Positions 20,607 to 29,703 of a DNA stretch of 63,909 nt are shown one piece after another. The stretch is from Pseudobdellovibrionaceae bacterium (GTDB lineage Bacteria > Bdellovibrionota > Bdellovibrionia > Bdellovibrionales > Bdellovibrionaceae). The position numbers and the translations under genes were made by a program. The notes under the pieces are model-generated. The model had not been told where the DNA came from and made no database searches. It worked only from the letters and a program-made list of their open reading frames with translations. The stretch spans positions 1-63,909 of the forward strand of contig JADJYV010000005.1 in the NCBI GenBank assembly GCA_016719575.1. Direction: 5' to 3'. The first letter of the stretch is position 1; each line of letters begins with the position of its first letter.

Positions 20607-20779
20607 GCTTACCCACTGGTTATTTTGCTAACGACATAGGTATTTATCTTTAGCACGCAGATGGGTCAATATTTCACAATGAGTCAGCAATAAAAAACAA
20701 CGCCAACACTTGACGGCTTTTCGCTAGCCCCTCAATCTAGACAAAATTCTTTGTCAGCGGCTTCGAACGAGGATTAAAA
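20607..20779. promoter_or_regulatory. Divergent promoter region gmd / phosphomannomutase
   Basis: 173-base spacer between two outward-facing genes of the GDP-mannose route; it must contain promoters for both operons. A TTGACG lies near 20,709 on the plus strand, but no good minus-10 box at 16-18 bases was found, so exact sites are not called. Confidence 0.4.
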
Positions 20780-22194
20780 ATGGCTCTTAAATTTGGCACT
20801 AGCGGAGTTCGTGGACTTGTCACAGAATTAACAGACTCCGAGGTTTGGCTTTTTACCACGGCTTTTCTGACCTACGCCAAAAGTTTAAATCAAATTGCTG
20901 ATGTGGCCCTTGCTCACGATCTGCGCGAAAGCAGCCCCCGGCTTCAAATGGCCGCCATCAAAGCTATTCAAGATTTTGGACAAAAGCCTTTCTCTGCGGC
21001 GAGATTCCCACCCCGGCCCTTGCTTACTACGCACAAAAAAAAGATCTTCTCGCCATCATGATCACGGGCAGCCACATCCCGGCAGATCGCAATGGAATCA
21101 AGTTTTATCTCAAAACTGGCGAGACCCTGAAGCCAGACGAACAAGCGATTTTTAAAATTTACGAAGAGCTCAAAACAAAAGCTCTCCCTCCGCACTCAAC
21201 AGAGTCCAGCACGACGACCGACGCTGCCGCTGACGCCCGTGAACTTTACTTAAAGCGCTACTTAGACTTTTTTCCCGAAGGCTCGCTCTCGGGCCTTAAA
21301 CTGCTTTTTTTATCAACACTCCTCTGTTGCTCGAGATATTTTCCAGAAATTTTAGAAAAGCTCGGCGCCGAAGTGATTCGTGTTGGCAAATCAGACACCT
21401 TTATCCCTGTCGACACCGAAGCCGTCGAGTCTGTGGATCTCTTTAAAGAGTGGATTCTCACGCACAAGGCCGCGGCCCTTATTAGCACGGATGGAGATGC
21501 AGACCGTCCCCTTTTCGTTGACGAGAGCGGCGTGGTCCTCCCGGGGGATAAGATCGGCGCCCTCACCAGCCTCTACCTAGGTTGCGACGCCATCGCCCTG
21601 CCGATCAGTTGCAACTCTGGCATTCACGAAGTCCCGCAATTTAAAAAAATTGTGGCCACTCAAATTGGCTCCCCCTATGTGGTTGAGGCCTTGAATCAAC
21701 TTTCTCGAACCTACAAAAAGGTCGCTGGTTTTGAAGCCAACGGAGGGTATCTGCTGCAAACAGATCTACGTGTAAATCAACGAGAACTCTTGCGGCTACC
21801 GACCCGAGATGCCGTCCTACCCGTTGTTAGTATTTTGGCGCTCGCAAAAAAACTGAAAATAAAAACTTCAGAGCTGTCTTTGCAGCTCCCTAAAAGGTCC
21901 ACCGCCAGTGGTCTCTTAAAAAACTTTGAGGCCGAAAAAAGTCTGCAGATTTTAGAATCAGCCTCTAAAAATCCCTCTGCGTTTTTTAAAGAATTACTTC
22001 CGGAGTGGCCTCTAACTATTAAAAACCTTATAACACTTGATGGTCTTCGCTGCGAATTCGAAGGCGGGATGGTGATTCACCTGCGCCCCTCTGGCAATGC
22101 CCCTGAGTTCCGCTGCTACACCGAAGCCCTCGAGCAATCGCAGGCCGATGCCCTCGGCGCAGACGTTCTAAAAGCATTGGCGCAATTGCCGTAA
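20780..22194 (+). CDS. manB: Phosphomannomutase / phosphoglucomutase family (one frameshift)
   Basis: Alpha-D-phosphohexomutase, about 470 aa. FGTSGVRGLV at the start, the phosphoserine loop MITGSHIPADRNGIKFY (Ser-His of the active site), the metal-binding loop TDGDADRPLF and the sugar-binding GFEANGG are all present; the C-terminal phosphate-binding RPSGNAPEFR is intact. One base is missing near 20,990-21,000: restoring it gives FLCGEIPTPALAYYAQKKD. It would convert mannose-6-P to mannose-1-P for GDP-mannose. Glucose specificity is possible. The guanylyltransferase (manC) is not seen in the window. Confidence 0.85.
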
Positions 22195-22210
22195 AATGCG
22201 CCCCCGCAAG

Positions 22211-22245
22211 ACCCCGTTTGAACCCACCCGGCCCGGGGTTTTTGA
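22211..22245 (+). terminator. Rho-independent terminator after phosphomannomutase
   Basis: ACCCCG (22,211) pairs with CGGGGT (22,234), followed by five T. GC-rich stem just downstream of the stop at 22,194. The loop is long (17 bases), so strength is uncertain. Confidence 0.45.
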
Positions 22246-22322
22246 GTCCCATCCCTGGTCCTAGGTCACAATTCGTGACGATAGAACACGTTCAGAGCTT
22301 TATACGGATCCTAAAAGCTTAA

Positions 22323-22424
22323 CTAACCCAGCTCTTTGAGGATTTTCAGAATCAACAAAATTAATCCCAAGACCTGCTTCAGTAATCTCAAGACGCGCCG
22401 ATATGAAGGTATCTTTCTTTTCAT
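22323..22424 (-). CDS. 33-aa cationic amphipathic/hydrophobic peptide
   Basis: A short frame within the otherwise gene-free 22,195-22,620 stretch. ATG 22,424 has a strong AAAGGAG seven bases upstream. The peptide begins MKRKIPSYRRVLRLL and continues as a Leu/Ile-rich helix (VLGLILLILKILKELG). A basic head plus a single hydrophobic or amphipathic helix is what is seen in type I toxin peptides such as TisB, and also in small membrane proteins. A longer 111-codon frame (22,300-22,635, minus) overlaps it but lacks such a start site. No homologue recognised. Confidence 0.4.
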   Translation of the reverse strand: MKRKIPSYRRVLRLLKQVLGLILLILKILKELG

Positions 22425-22620
22425 ATTCGGACTCCTTTCGGTTTTGGCCGAATGGGTCCATCCAAAAGCGATCTTGCGAAGGCAGCGGTCGCTTTTGCAT
22501 TTTTGGCGCCGAGATCATCGCCCCTATTTTTGAATAGACCCTTTGAAGCATCCGGTCATCGAACCTGCGAGCACCAATCCCTGATTGACGCCTCTTCTGT
22601 CGCGCAAATACTCTAGGCCC

Positions 22621-23454
22621 ATGACTTTTAAGCAAATATTTTTTAGAGTTCTTGAGAGTGTGACCACAATCGGTGCGGGCCGCGGACCTCGCTCCGGCGA
22701 AACCAAGGTGGCCATCGATCTCCCTGCCGGCAATGGCGAGACTGCGACATTTTTGCTAGATAAGGGTTTTCAAGTCGCAGCCTTTGATCTGTTTCCGGAA
22801 TTTTTTAAAGAGCCTCGCATTGAATGCCAGTACTGTGATGCCTCTGCCGGACTCCCACTTGCAGATAACTTCGGCGACCTCTTAATTTGCCAAGAGGGCC
22901 TTGAGCACTTTCCGGACCAACTCGCCGCCCTTAAAGAGTTTAACCGCGTTCTCAAAGCCCAAAGCACCCTGATCGTAACAACTCCTAACTACTCAAGCCT
23001 CAAGCACAAACTTTCGTATCTGCTAACCGAGAGCGAACGCTACAACAGAATTATGGCCGTCAACGAGTACGACAGCCTGTGGTTTAACCGCGATCACAAC
23101 GACAACCAATACTATGGCCATGTGTTTTTAATCGGCATCACCAAATTGCGACTCCTCGCTAAAATTGCGGGCTTCAAAATACGCAAGATTCACTTTTCAG
23201 AGCTAAAGGTCTCGAATCTTTTTCTGTTTTTGATTTTTTATCCCTTTATTTTGATTTCGTCCTTACTCACGTACCGCCGCAATGTCAGAAAAAAGCCCTT
23301 CGCTAAAGAGACCTACAAAGAGATTCTCAAGCTCAATATTGATCCAAGAATTTTGATTGATGGCAGTCTTGTTGTTGAGTTCGAAAAAGAGTTCTCGCTG
23401 AGCGAAGCCAAAAAAGCCCTCTTTCAAATCGGCACCTACGATTTTAAAACCTGA
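22621..23454 (+). CDS. SAM-dependent methyltransferase, class I
   Basis: 277 aa from ATG 22,621. The SAM-binding motif is VAIDLPAGNGETATFLLDKG, with the acidic AFDLF at the end of strand two and QEGLEHFPDQLAALKEFNRV plus LIVTTPNYSSL as in Methyltransf_11/UbiE-like enzymes. A hydrophobic stretch FLFLIFYPFILISSLLTY near residue 215 suggests membrane association. Target unknown; the neighbourhood would suit O-antigen or lipid methylation. Confidence 0.75.
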   Translation: MTFKQIFFRVLESVTTIGAGRGPRSGETKVAIDLPAGNGETATFLLDKGFQVAAFDLFPEFFKEPRIECQYCDASAGLPLADNFGDLLICQEGLEHFPDQLAALKEFNRVLKAQSTLIVTTPNYSSLKHKLSYLLTESERYNRIMAVNEYDSLWFNRDHNDNQYYGHVFLIGITKLRLLAKIAGFKIRKIHFSELKVSNLFLFLIFYPFILISSLLTYRRNVRKKPFAKETYKEILKLNIDPRILIDGSLVVEFEKEFSLSEAKKALFQIGTYDFKT

Positions 23455-23690
23455 AACTGAGCAAGCGTAACAAGCCCCACAGTCCCCGTATCAGGATCAA
23501 AGACGATTTTGATATCGCCGCGGCCCAGCTGTCTTTCGATTTGCTGAAACTTGGTCGCAAACCCGACTTCTTCACGGCCATAATCGGTGCCCTCACGCAA
23601 AATAAAACTCTCAATAATGCCTCTGAAAGCTTCTTCGCTCAAAGCCTCGCGCGGAATTTCAATGGGAGGACTTGGCTCATTTTCTTTCAC
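23436..23690 (-). CDS. UPF0270 (YheU-like) protein
   Basis: 84 aa from GTG 23,690, which lies a few bases after the pstB stop. IPREALSEEAFRGIIESFIL then REGTDYG are the diagnostic UPF0270 residues. Function unknown in all bacteria known to me. Here it is the last gene of the pst operon, and its 3' end overlaps the convergent methyltransferase gene by 19 bases. Confidence 0.85.
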   Translation of the reverse strand: MKENEPSPPIEIPREALSEEAFRGIIESFILREGTDYGREEVGFATKFQQIERQLGRGDIKIVFDPDTGTVGLVTLAQFQVLKS

Positions 23691-23694
23691 ACGA

Positions 23695-24474
23695 TCACCC
23701 AAAGCGCCCGGTGATATAATTTTCGGTCCGCGTATCCGAAGGAGTTGTGAAAATCTTGTCAGTAAGACCAAACTCGATCAGCTCACCTAAATACATATAG
23801 GCCGTGTAATCAGCGGTGCGGGCGGCCTGGTGAAGGTTGTGTGTCACCATCAAAATCGTAATGTCTTTTTTGAGCTCAGTGATCAGTTCTTCGATGTGCG
23901 CTGTTGAAATAGGATCGAGAGCACTCGTGGGCTCATCCAAAAGTAAAATTTCCGGCTCGGTAGCTAGCGCTCGAGCGATGCACAAGCGTTGCTGCTGCCC
24001 GCCTGACATGTCCGTTGCATGGGAGTGCAAACGGTCCTTGGCTTCGCTCCATAGCCCCGCCTGTTGCAAGGACTTCACCACCCGCTCTTCGATAAAACTT
24101 TTCTTTTTAACCCCGCGCACGCGCAGGCCATAGGCAACGTTTTCGAAAATGCTTTTCGGAAAAGGATTCGGCTTTTGAAAAACCATCCCAATGCGCATAC
24201 GGACTTCCATCGGATCAATCTCGGAGCTTAGAATATTCTGCATATTGGGATGCAGAATAATTTGTCCCTGATAATTCGTCGTCGCATACAAATCATGCAT
24301 GCGATTAAAACAACGGAGCAAGGTCGTCTTGCCACAACCCGAAGGGCCAATCAGGGCCGTCATGCGATTTTCATAGATCGGCATAGAAATATTTTTGAGA
24401 ACCTGCTTCGGCCCGTAAAAGAAATTCAAGTTTTTAACATCAGCCCGAATCGACGGTGTTGTCACTGCACCCAT
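23695..24474 (-). CDS. pstB: Phosphate ABC transporter ATP-binding protein
   Basis: 259 aa. Walker A GPSGCGKTTLLRCFNRM, Q-loop FQKPNPFPKSIFENV, signature MSGGQQQRLCIARAL, Walker B EILLLDEPTSALDP and switch His in MVTHNLHQAARTAD are intact. Energises phosphate import through PstCA; starts four bases after pstA. Confidence 0.97.
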   Translation of the reverse strand: MGAVTTPSIRADVKNLNFFYGPKQVLKNISMPIYENRMTALIGPSGCGKTTLLRCFNRMHDLYATTNYQGQIILHPNMQNILSSEIDPMEVRMRIGMVFQKPNPFPKSIFENVAYGLRVRGVKKKSFIEERVVKSLQQAGLWSEAKDRLHSHATDMSGGQQQRLCIARALATEPEILLLDEPTSALDPISTAHIEELITELKKDITILMVTHNLHQAARTADYTAYMYLGELIEFGLTDKIFTTPSDTRTENYITGRFG

Positions 24475-24477
24475 AAA

Positions 24478-25398
24478 TTACCACTTCATCTTTTTTCTAA
24501 AACGATAGCGAATGTAAATCGCCACGCCATTTAATACCAGAGTCATTAACAATAAAACAATCCCCGTTGCTGCGGCGTTTACATGAAATTCCGCCTGGGG
24601 ACGCGAGAGCCAATTAAACATCTGAATCGGAAGCACAGTAAAAGGATCTTTAAGCCACTGAAGACTCACAAACGGAAAAACAGACTGTACTGGCGAAGTC
24701 GGCAAAAAGGCCACAAACGTTAAGGCGCCGATCGTGATGAGCGGAGCCGTCTCCCCTATTGCGCGAGAAAGCGAAATAATCACTCCGGTCAAAATCCCCC
24801 CAGAAGAGTAGGGCAAAATATGATAACGAATCGTTTGCCATTTGCTCGCGCCTACAGCATAGCTCGCTTCGCGAATTAAGTTGGGAATCGCTCGAACAGA
24901 CTCCCGGGTCGTCACGATAATAATTGGCAAGACCAGCAACCCCAGAGTCAAACCCGCCGTCAAAATACTTTGCCCTAGCTCTAGTTTATAGACAAAAATT
25001 CCAAGCGCCATCAGGCCAAAGGTGATTGAAGGAATACCGGCCAAATTGATAATATTGAGCTCGATCAACTGCGTGATCCAATTTTTTGGTGCGTATTCCT
25101 CAAGATAAAGTCCCGCGGCCACTCCGAGGGGAATTGCGCAACAAGCTGTGGTTAGCATAACACAAAGACTTCCCACCCAGGCCGAAAGAATCCCCGCCTT
25201 TTCTGGAAAACGCGAAGGGAAATTCATAAAAAACTCGGCGCTGATTCGAGGCACTCCTGTCACTGCAAGATCCACAACCAGGGCAAGCAACGTGACCAAA
25301 GCAAATAACAAGGATAACAATCCTGCGAGAGAAAATAAAAAATCCACCACTTTCCGGCGTCGAATGTTTTTTAAAATAGGATCCCGTTGATTACTCAC
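24478..25398 (-). CDS. pstA: Phosphate ABC transporter permease PstA
   Basis: 306 aa, six predicted membrane helices. The permease loop with EAA-type motif (REASYAVGASKWQTIRYHIL, then GILTGVILSL-like segment) and the opening IPLGVAAGLYLEEYAP are as in PstA. GTG start overlaps the pstC stop (GTGA), so translation is coupled. Confidence 0.95.
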   Translation of the reverse strand: MSNQRDPILKNIRRRKVVDFLFSLAGLLSLLFALVTLLALVVDLAVTGVPRISAEFFMNFPSRFPEKAGILSAWVGSLCVMLTTACCAIPLGVAAGLYLEEYAPKNWITQLIELNIINLAGIPSITFGLMALGIFVYKLELGQSILTAGLTLGLLVLPIIIVTTRESVRAIPNLIREASYAVGASKWQTIRYHILPYSSGGILTGVIISLSRAIGETAPLITIGALTFVAFLPTSPVQSVFPFVSLQWLKDPFTVLPIQMFNWLSRPQAEFHVNAAATGIVLLLMTLVLNGVAIYIRYRFRKKMKW

Positions 25399-26333
25399 TC
25401 TCGCTCCTGAAATTTTTTACGAATCCACATCCCGATCACATTGAATGAAAGCGTTATGATCAACAAAGTGAGTCCCGCCACATAAATCGATTGATAACCA
25501 ATTGACCCGTGGGGCAAATCCCCCAAACTCACCTGAACAATAAAAGCCGTGATCGTAGCTGCTGGCTGAGTCGGATTGAGAGTTAGATTTGGTTGCATTC
25601 CTGCCGCAATCGCCACAACCATGGTTTCGCCAAGCGCGCGGGAAATCCCCAAAATATAAGCGGACGTCATTCCTGAAAAGGCCGAGGGAATAACCACCCG
25701 AAACACCGTCTGAAATCTCGAAGCCCCCATCGCAAACGAAGCCTCGCGCAAATGACTCGCAACACTTCGCATGGCATCTTCACTCAAGGAGCTCACGTAG
25801 GGAACAATCATAATCCCGATCACAATTCCTGCACTTAATATATTAAAACCACCCATGTCCGGAAAAATAACCTGCAATAGCGGAGTTACAAAAAGCAGGG
25901 CAAAGTAACCGTATACGACCGTTGGGATTGCCGCTAGCAATTCTAATATCGGCTTCAAAAGTTCGCGCAAACCAGGGCTTACATACTCACTCAAATAAGC
26001 AGCCGTCACCGTGCCAAGAGGAATTGCGACCAACAAGGCAATTAAGGTTGCCAAAAAAGTGCCGCATATCAAAGGAGCAATGCCGTATTTGGCATTTTCG
26101 AAAAGTGGAGTCCACTCTCGTTCCGTCAAAAATTCAAAAAGAGAAACATGAGCAAAAAATGGCAAAGATTCGGTTACTAGAATTCCAACAATTGCGAGAG
26201 TGACAAGGACACTCGATGCCGCCGCCAAAAATAAAAGCAATTCAATCGCCTTCTCTTTTAAACGACGAAACCGCCGAACCGGATGGTTGGCGGCGGTAAA
26301 CTCACTGAGTCTTTTCGACGAACTTTTTGCCAT
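25395..26333 (-). CDS. pstC: Phosphate ABC transporter permease PstC
   Basis: 312 aa. Typical PstC features: REWTPLFENAKYGIAPLICG, IPLGTVTAAYLSEYVSP, LAAIPTVVYGYFALLFVTPL, and the EAA loop LREASFAMGASRFQTVFRVV. Forms the membrane channel with PstA. Start overlaps the pstS stop (TAATG). Confidence 0.96.
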   Translation of the reverse strand: MAKSSSKRLSEFTAANHPVRRFRRLKEKAIELLLFLAAASSVLVTLAIVGILVTESLPFFAHVSLFEFLTEREWTPLFENAKYGIAPLICGTFLATLIALLVAIPLGTVTAAYLSEYVSPGLRELLKPILELLAAIPTVVYGYFALLFVTPLLQVIFPDMGGFNILSAGIVIGIMIVPYVSSLSEDAMRSVASHLREASFAMGASRFQTVFRVVIPSAFSGMTSAYILGISRALGETMVVAIAAGMQPNLTLNPTQPAATITAFIVQVSLGDLPHGSIGYQSIYVAGLTLLIITLSFNVIGMWIRKKFQERE

Positions 26334-27334
26334 TATTCCTTTGCTTCTTTTTTCATTAAATCTTCAACCTTAAGGCCTACATCTGAATGACCAGCAAAAA
26401 CAGTTCCGAGCTTTTTCTTAGTTAAATGCTGTTCGCCCATTGTGTAGGCTTTTTTGGGAAGGGCAATGTATTTTACTTGGGGCACCAGGCGTTCTGCATT
26501 TGCTAGATAAAACTTTGCAAAGTTAGCAACTTCAGGACGCTTCAAAGAGGCCTCATTTACATAAATAAAGACAGGACGAGAAAGCGGGTAATAAGTTCCA
26601 TTTTCAACAGTTTCTTTCGATGGCAAAACCGCCTTGTTTTTTAACGGAGACTTTTCGCCACCGATCATTGCAACTGCTTTTAGTTTAGCTTTGTTTTCGG
26701 AGTAGTAAGCAAGTGGAACATAACCGAGTGCAAATTTATCATTTGCAACTCCTGTCACAAGAGTATTGTCGTCTTCGCTGGCTGTGTAATCACCACGGCT
26801 TGACTTGGCTTTGCCAACAATAGCCTCTGTAAAATAGTCAAATGTTCCCGAGTCAGATCCGGCGCCAAAAAGCTTCAGGTTCTCATCTGGCCATGCAGGG
26901 TTGATTTGCTTCCATTTAGTAATTTTACCCTGAGCTTCAGGAGCCCACATTTGCTTTAACTCTTCGACCTTGATCTCATTTAGCCAGGTGTTCTTTGGAT
27001 TTACGACAACGACTGTTGCATCATAGGCGATTGGTAACTCAATAAAGCGAATGCCCTCTTTTTTGCAGACTTCCATTTCAGAGCTCTGAATTGGCCGCGA
27101 AGCATCTTGAACGTCCGTCTCGCCGCGGCAGAATTTTTTGAAACCGCCACCTGTACCTGAAATTCCGACAGTCACTCTGACTTTGGCATTATTAGCCGCC
27201 TGAAATTCTTCTGCTACGGCCTCAGTAATTGGGAAGACCGTACTCGAGCCATCGACCTTAATAACTGACTGAGCTTCAGCAAATAAAGGCGCTGCACACA
27301 ACAAACCTGCAAAGAAATAACTAAAAAGCTTCAT
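26333..27334 (-). CDS. pstS: Phosphate-binding protein PstS
   Basis: 333 aa with a cleavable signal peptide (LFSYFFAGLLCAAPLFAEA). KVDGSSTVFPITEAVAEEF, SGTGGGFKKFCRGETDVQDA and SDSGTFDYFTE are the phosphate-contacting segments of PstS/SphX-type proteins. Periplasmic. First gene of pstSCAB-UPF0270; GGGGAGG stands just before the ATG. Confidence 0.96.
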   Translation of the reverse strand: MKLFSYFFAGLLCAAPLFAEAQSVIKVDGSSTVFPITEAVAEEFQAANNAKVRVTVGISGTGGGFKKFCRGETDVQDASRPIQSSEMEVCKKEGIRFIELPIAYDATVVVVNPKNTWLNEIKVEELKQMWAPEAQGKITKWKQINPAWPDENLKLFGAGSDSGTFDYFTEAIVGKAKSSRGDYTASEDDNTLVTGVANDKFALGYVPLAYYSENKAKLKAVAMIGGEKSPLKNKAVLPSKETVENGTYYPLSRPVFIYVNEASLKRPEVANFAKFYLANAERLVPQVKYIALPKKAYTMGEQHLTKKKLGTVFAGHSDVGLKVEDLMKKEAKE

Positions 27335-27377
27335 AAATCCTCCCCTAATGGTGAAAAGGAAGATACCACTACTAAAA

Positions 27378-27426
27378 CTGAAGGTCTCGTTAAGGTTTTA
27401 TTAGGATTTTCTCAGGCTGCGTTAGG
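27378..27426 (-). promoter_or_regulatory. Candidate Pho box (five phased CCT repeats)
   Basis: Read on the minus strand upstream of pstS, CCTAAC, CCTGAG, CCTAAT, CCTTAAC and CCTTCAG begin at 27,426, 27,416, 27,405, 27,395 and 27,384, that is every 10-11 bases, one helical turn. PhoB sites are direct heptamer repeats at 11-base steps, so this array is a good candidate operator. The heptamer differs from the enterobacterial CTGTCAT. The divergent histidine kinase gene starts on the other side. Confidence 0.5.
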
Positions 27427-27480
27427 ATAGGGGCTTCGCACTAGCCTTGCCCTCTTAGTTGGCATATATTTTCTTCAAAC

Positions 27481-28538
27481 ATGCCAATTTTAGCTGAGTC
27501 CTACGAAAAATTCGCAACTCTGAGCGGTGATTTTTTTTTCGCCCTGAAATTGGACAGCTCTATTGTAGAAGTCAGCTCAAATGTCCCTTCTGAATTCGGC
27601 TTTGATCAGGATGCGCTTAAAAAAACACGCTTTGCAGATCTGATTCACCCAGCTGATCTTGTTATCTGGGAACATGCCTGCACTCATTCGCTCAAAATCC
27701 CTTCTTTGCAAAAGCTCGAGTTCCGCCTTCGAAATGCTACCGCAAACTACACTAGCCTCAGATGTCATATGTGTTTTTGCATAGACAGGCAGGGGTATCT
27801 ATTAAAGGTTCGAAAATGACCATTGAGCAGAGGCAACAACTGCTCTCTGCTTCACGAATGGCCATACTTGCTGAAGTTTCGGCTGGAATTGCCCATGAGA
27901 TTAACAACCCGCTCACCATCATCCATGCCCGGTCCTTTCAGCTAATGCAAATGGTAGAGCAAGGAGATTTTGACCCCGCTAAAGCGAAATCTTCAATCGA
28001 TAGCATCGCTCAGACTGCCGACAAAATTGCAAAGCTTGTTCGGTCTCTCAGAAGTTTCGCTCAGTATCCAGAAAGTGTTCCGGTGGATTCTGTCAATGTT
28101 CGTGATCTCATCCAACAGACTCTCGATTTTTGTAAAAGCCGCTTTCACCACCAAAATATCGCCGTTCGCTTAGGCAACATCCCCGCGAATCTTGAGTTTG
28201 AATGCCGCCTCACGCAAATTGAAGAAGCCATGCTAAATATTTTTAACAATGCTTATGATGCTGTATTTTCCCTCGCTGAGAAATGGATGTCCATTGAGGC
28301 CTTTGACCTTGGCGCCAGCGTTGAAATTCATATCACTGATTCAGGTTCAGGCATTCCTGAAGAAGTGGCCCAAAATATTATGAATCCTTTTTTTACTACG
28401 AAAGAGATGGGGCATGGCATAGGACTCGGGCTCAGTATTGCCGCGGATATTATCGAAAGACACCATGGTCATATTCGCTTAGATCGAAGCACTCCTCATA
28501 CAAAGTTTATTTTGCATTTTCCAAAACGCCAAGGGTAA
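27481..28538 (+). CDS. PAS-sensor histidine kinase (one frameshift)
   Basis: About 350 aa, soluble. An N-terminal PAS-like domain (SSNVPSEFGFDQDAL, FADLIHPADLVIWEH) leads into the dimerisation H-box VSAGIAHEINNPLTIIHAR, then the HATPase boxes NIFNNAYDAV (N), DSGSGIPEEV (G1) and GHGIGLGLSIAADII (G2). The two domains are in different frames; an indel near 27,790-27,800 must be corrected to join DRQGYL with KGSKMTIEQRQQLL. Divergent from pstS across the candidate Pho box, so a phosphate-signalling role is possible but not shown; no response regulator is adjacent. Confidence 0.85.
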
Positions 28539-28546
28539 CATGAGCA

Positions 28547-29161
28547 ATGAATAAAGTCCTCTACCTCGTCCGCCACGGACTCACCGACTGGAATGTCCAA
28601 AAAAAAATGCAAGGGCACTCAAACATTCCCCTAAACGACACTGGCAAATTGCAAGCAAAGTCCTTGCAAGATTTTTTTATAAACAATCCGGTGGAACATA
28701 TCTTTAGTAGTGACCTCGATCGAGCTTATCAAACGATTGAAATTGCGACTTCGATTTTGAAGCCAACTCCCGTAATTCAAAAACTTTCCGCCTTTCGTGA
28801 AGTCAACCTCGGCGCTGTCGAGGGGACCACGATGGAAGAGATCTTAGAAAAGTACGGGGCCAAATCTTGGGAACAGTGGATTTCACTTGATCCAGGGGCA
28901 AATTTTTCATACCCAGGTGGAGAAACGCACCAAGAATCCCTCAAAAGATCCTTGGAAGCTTTAGAGTTTGTTTTTACTAATTTTAATTTTCGCGCCGCTG
29001 CCGCCTGTACCCATGGACTTTTGATTCGCCGCCTCGGCCATCATCTAAGACCAGACATGACCGATATACTGCCTATCCCAAATTGCGGAGTCTTCGAAGT
29101 ACGGTGGGACAATAACAAACCCCACTTTAAGGGACTCATCTTTTCGCCTGAGGACAACTAA
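28547..29161 (+). CDS. Histidine phosphatase family protein (phosphoglycerate mutase-like)
   Basis: 204 aa. Catalytic LVRHGLTDWN motif, second Arg in SSDLDRAYQT, FREVNLGAVEGTTMEEI, and second His in ACTHGLLIRRL are all present. Such enzymes dephosphorylate small metabolites or act as phosphoglycerate mutases or CobC-like phosphatases; specificity cannot be given. Nine bases after the kinase gene. Confidence 0.88.
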   Translation: MNKVLYLVRHGLTDWNVQKKMQGHSNIPLNDTGKLQAKSLQDFFINNPVEHIFSSDLDRAYQTIEIATSILKPTPVIQKLSAFREVNLGAVEGTTMEEILEKYGAKSWEQWISLDPGANFSYPGGETHQESLKRSLEALEFVFTNFNFRAAAACTHGLLIRRLGHHLRPDMTDILPIPNCGVFEVRWDNNKPHFKGLIFSPEDN

Positions 29162-29694
29162 CGAACAACACTCACTTCCGCCTTTGGCAATACCACCATG
29201 CCACTGGCACTTTGCCGAACAGGAAGCTTGAAGACCCTTCCTGTTTTCATTCGGTAAAAGGCTTCTGTGCTTTCATTAGACAGACTTTTCATAACAAACT
29301 CAGAGGGAGCCCGCTTGCTCTTAGCAAGAGGACTCCCGGCCCAACCACACTCTCCAATCTTAAGATTCTCGCCTCGCTCCCCGGCGGGTTTTTTTGCCGG
29401 TTTGAACTGGTAGCGAATTGAATTTTGATCAATTTGCTCACTACCGATTGAAGCCGCTGACCAATCAAAATTGAAACGATTTTTTTTCGCTTTACAAATA
29501 AGAACATGGTCCGGCGCCGCCAAGGCTGGCGGCGATAAAAAAGTCCTTTTGCTACTGACAGATTCAGACTTCGACGTTGTCGGGGTCGAAACCTCTTCAG
29601 CCTTGCCCGGCGCGAAATTTTTTGTTGCAACACTCGCGCAACCCACTGCAAAACTAAAAAACAAAATACTAAGAACTCCTTGATGAGTTTTCAT
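29158..29694 (-). CDS. Hypothetical lipoprotein
   Basis: 178 aa. N-terminal signal LSILFFSFAVGCASVATKN contains a lipobox (AVGC), so the mature protein should be anchored to a membrane. The rest has a Ser/Thr/Pro/Ala-rich linker and no recognised domain. Convergent with the phosphatase, stops overlapping. Confidence 0.7.
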   Translation of the reverse strand: MKTHQGVLSILFFSFAVGCASVATKNFAPGKAEEVSTPTTSKSESVSSKRTFLSPPALAAPDHVLICKAKKNRFNFDWSAASIGSEQIDQNSIRYQFKPAKKPAGERGENLKIGECGWAGSPLAKSKRAPSEFVMKSLSNESTEAFYRMKTGRVFKLPVRQSASGMVVLPKAEVSVVR

Positions 29695-29703
29695 ATTTTC
29701 CCC

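Noticed and set aside
20700..20760. Sigma-70 promoter TTGACG ahead of phosphomannomutase
   Set aside because: No acceptable minus-10 hexamer at 16-18 bases; called only as a promoter-bearing region.
22300..22635. 111-codon minus-strand frame overlapping the methyltransferase start
   Set aside because: No start site comparable with that of the 33-aa frame inside it, no recognised domain, and it would overlap the neighbouring gene; kept only as an alternative.
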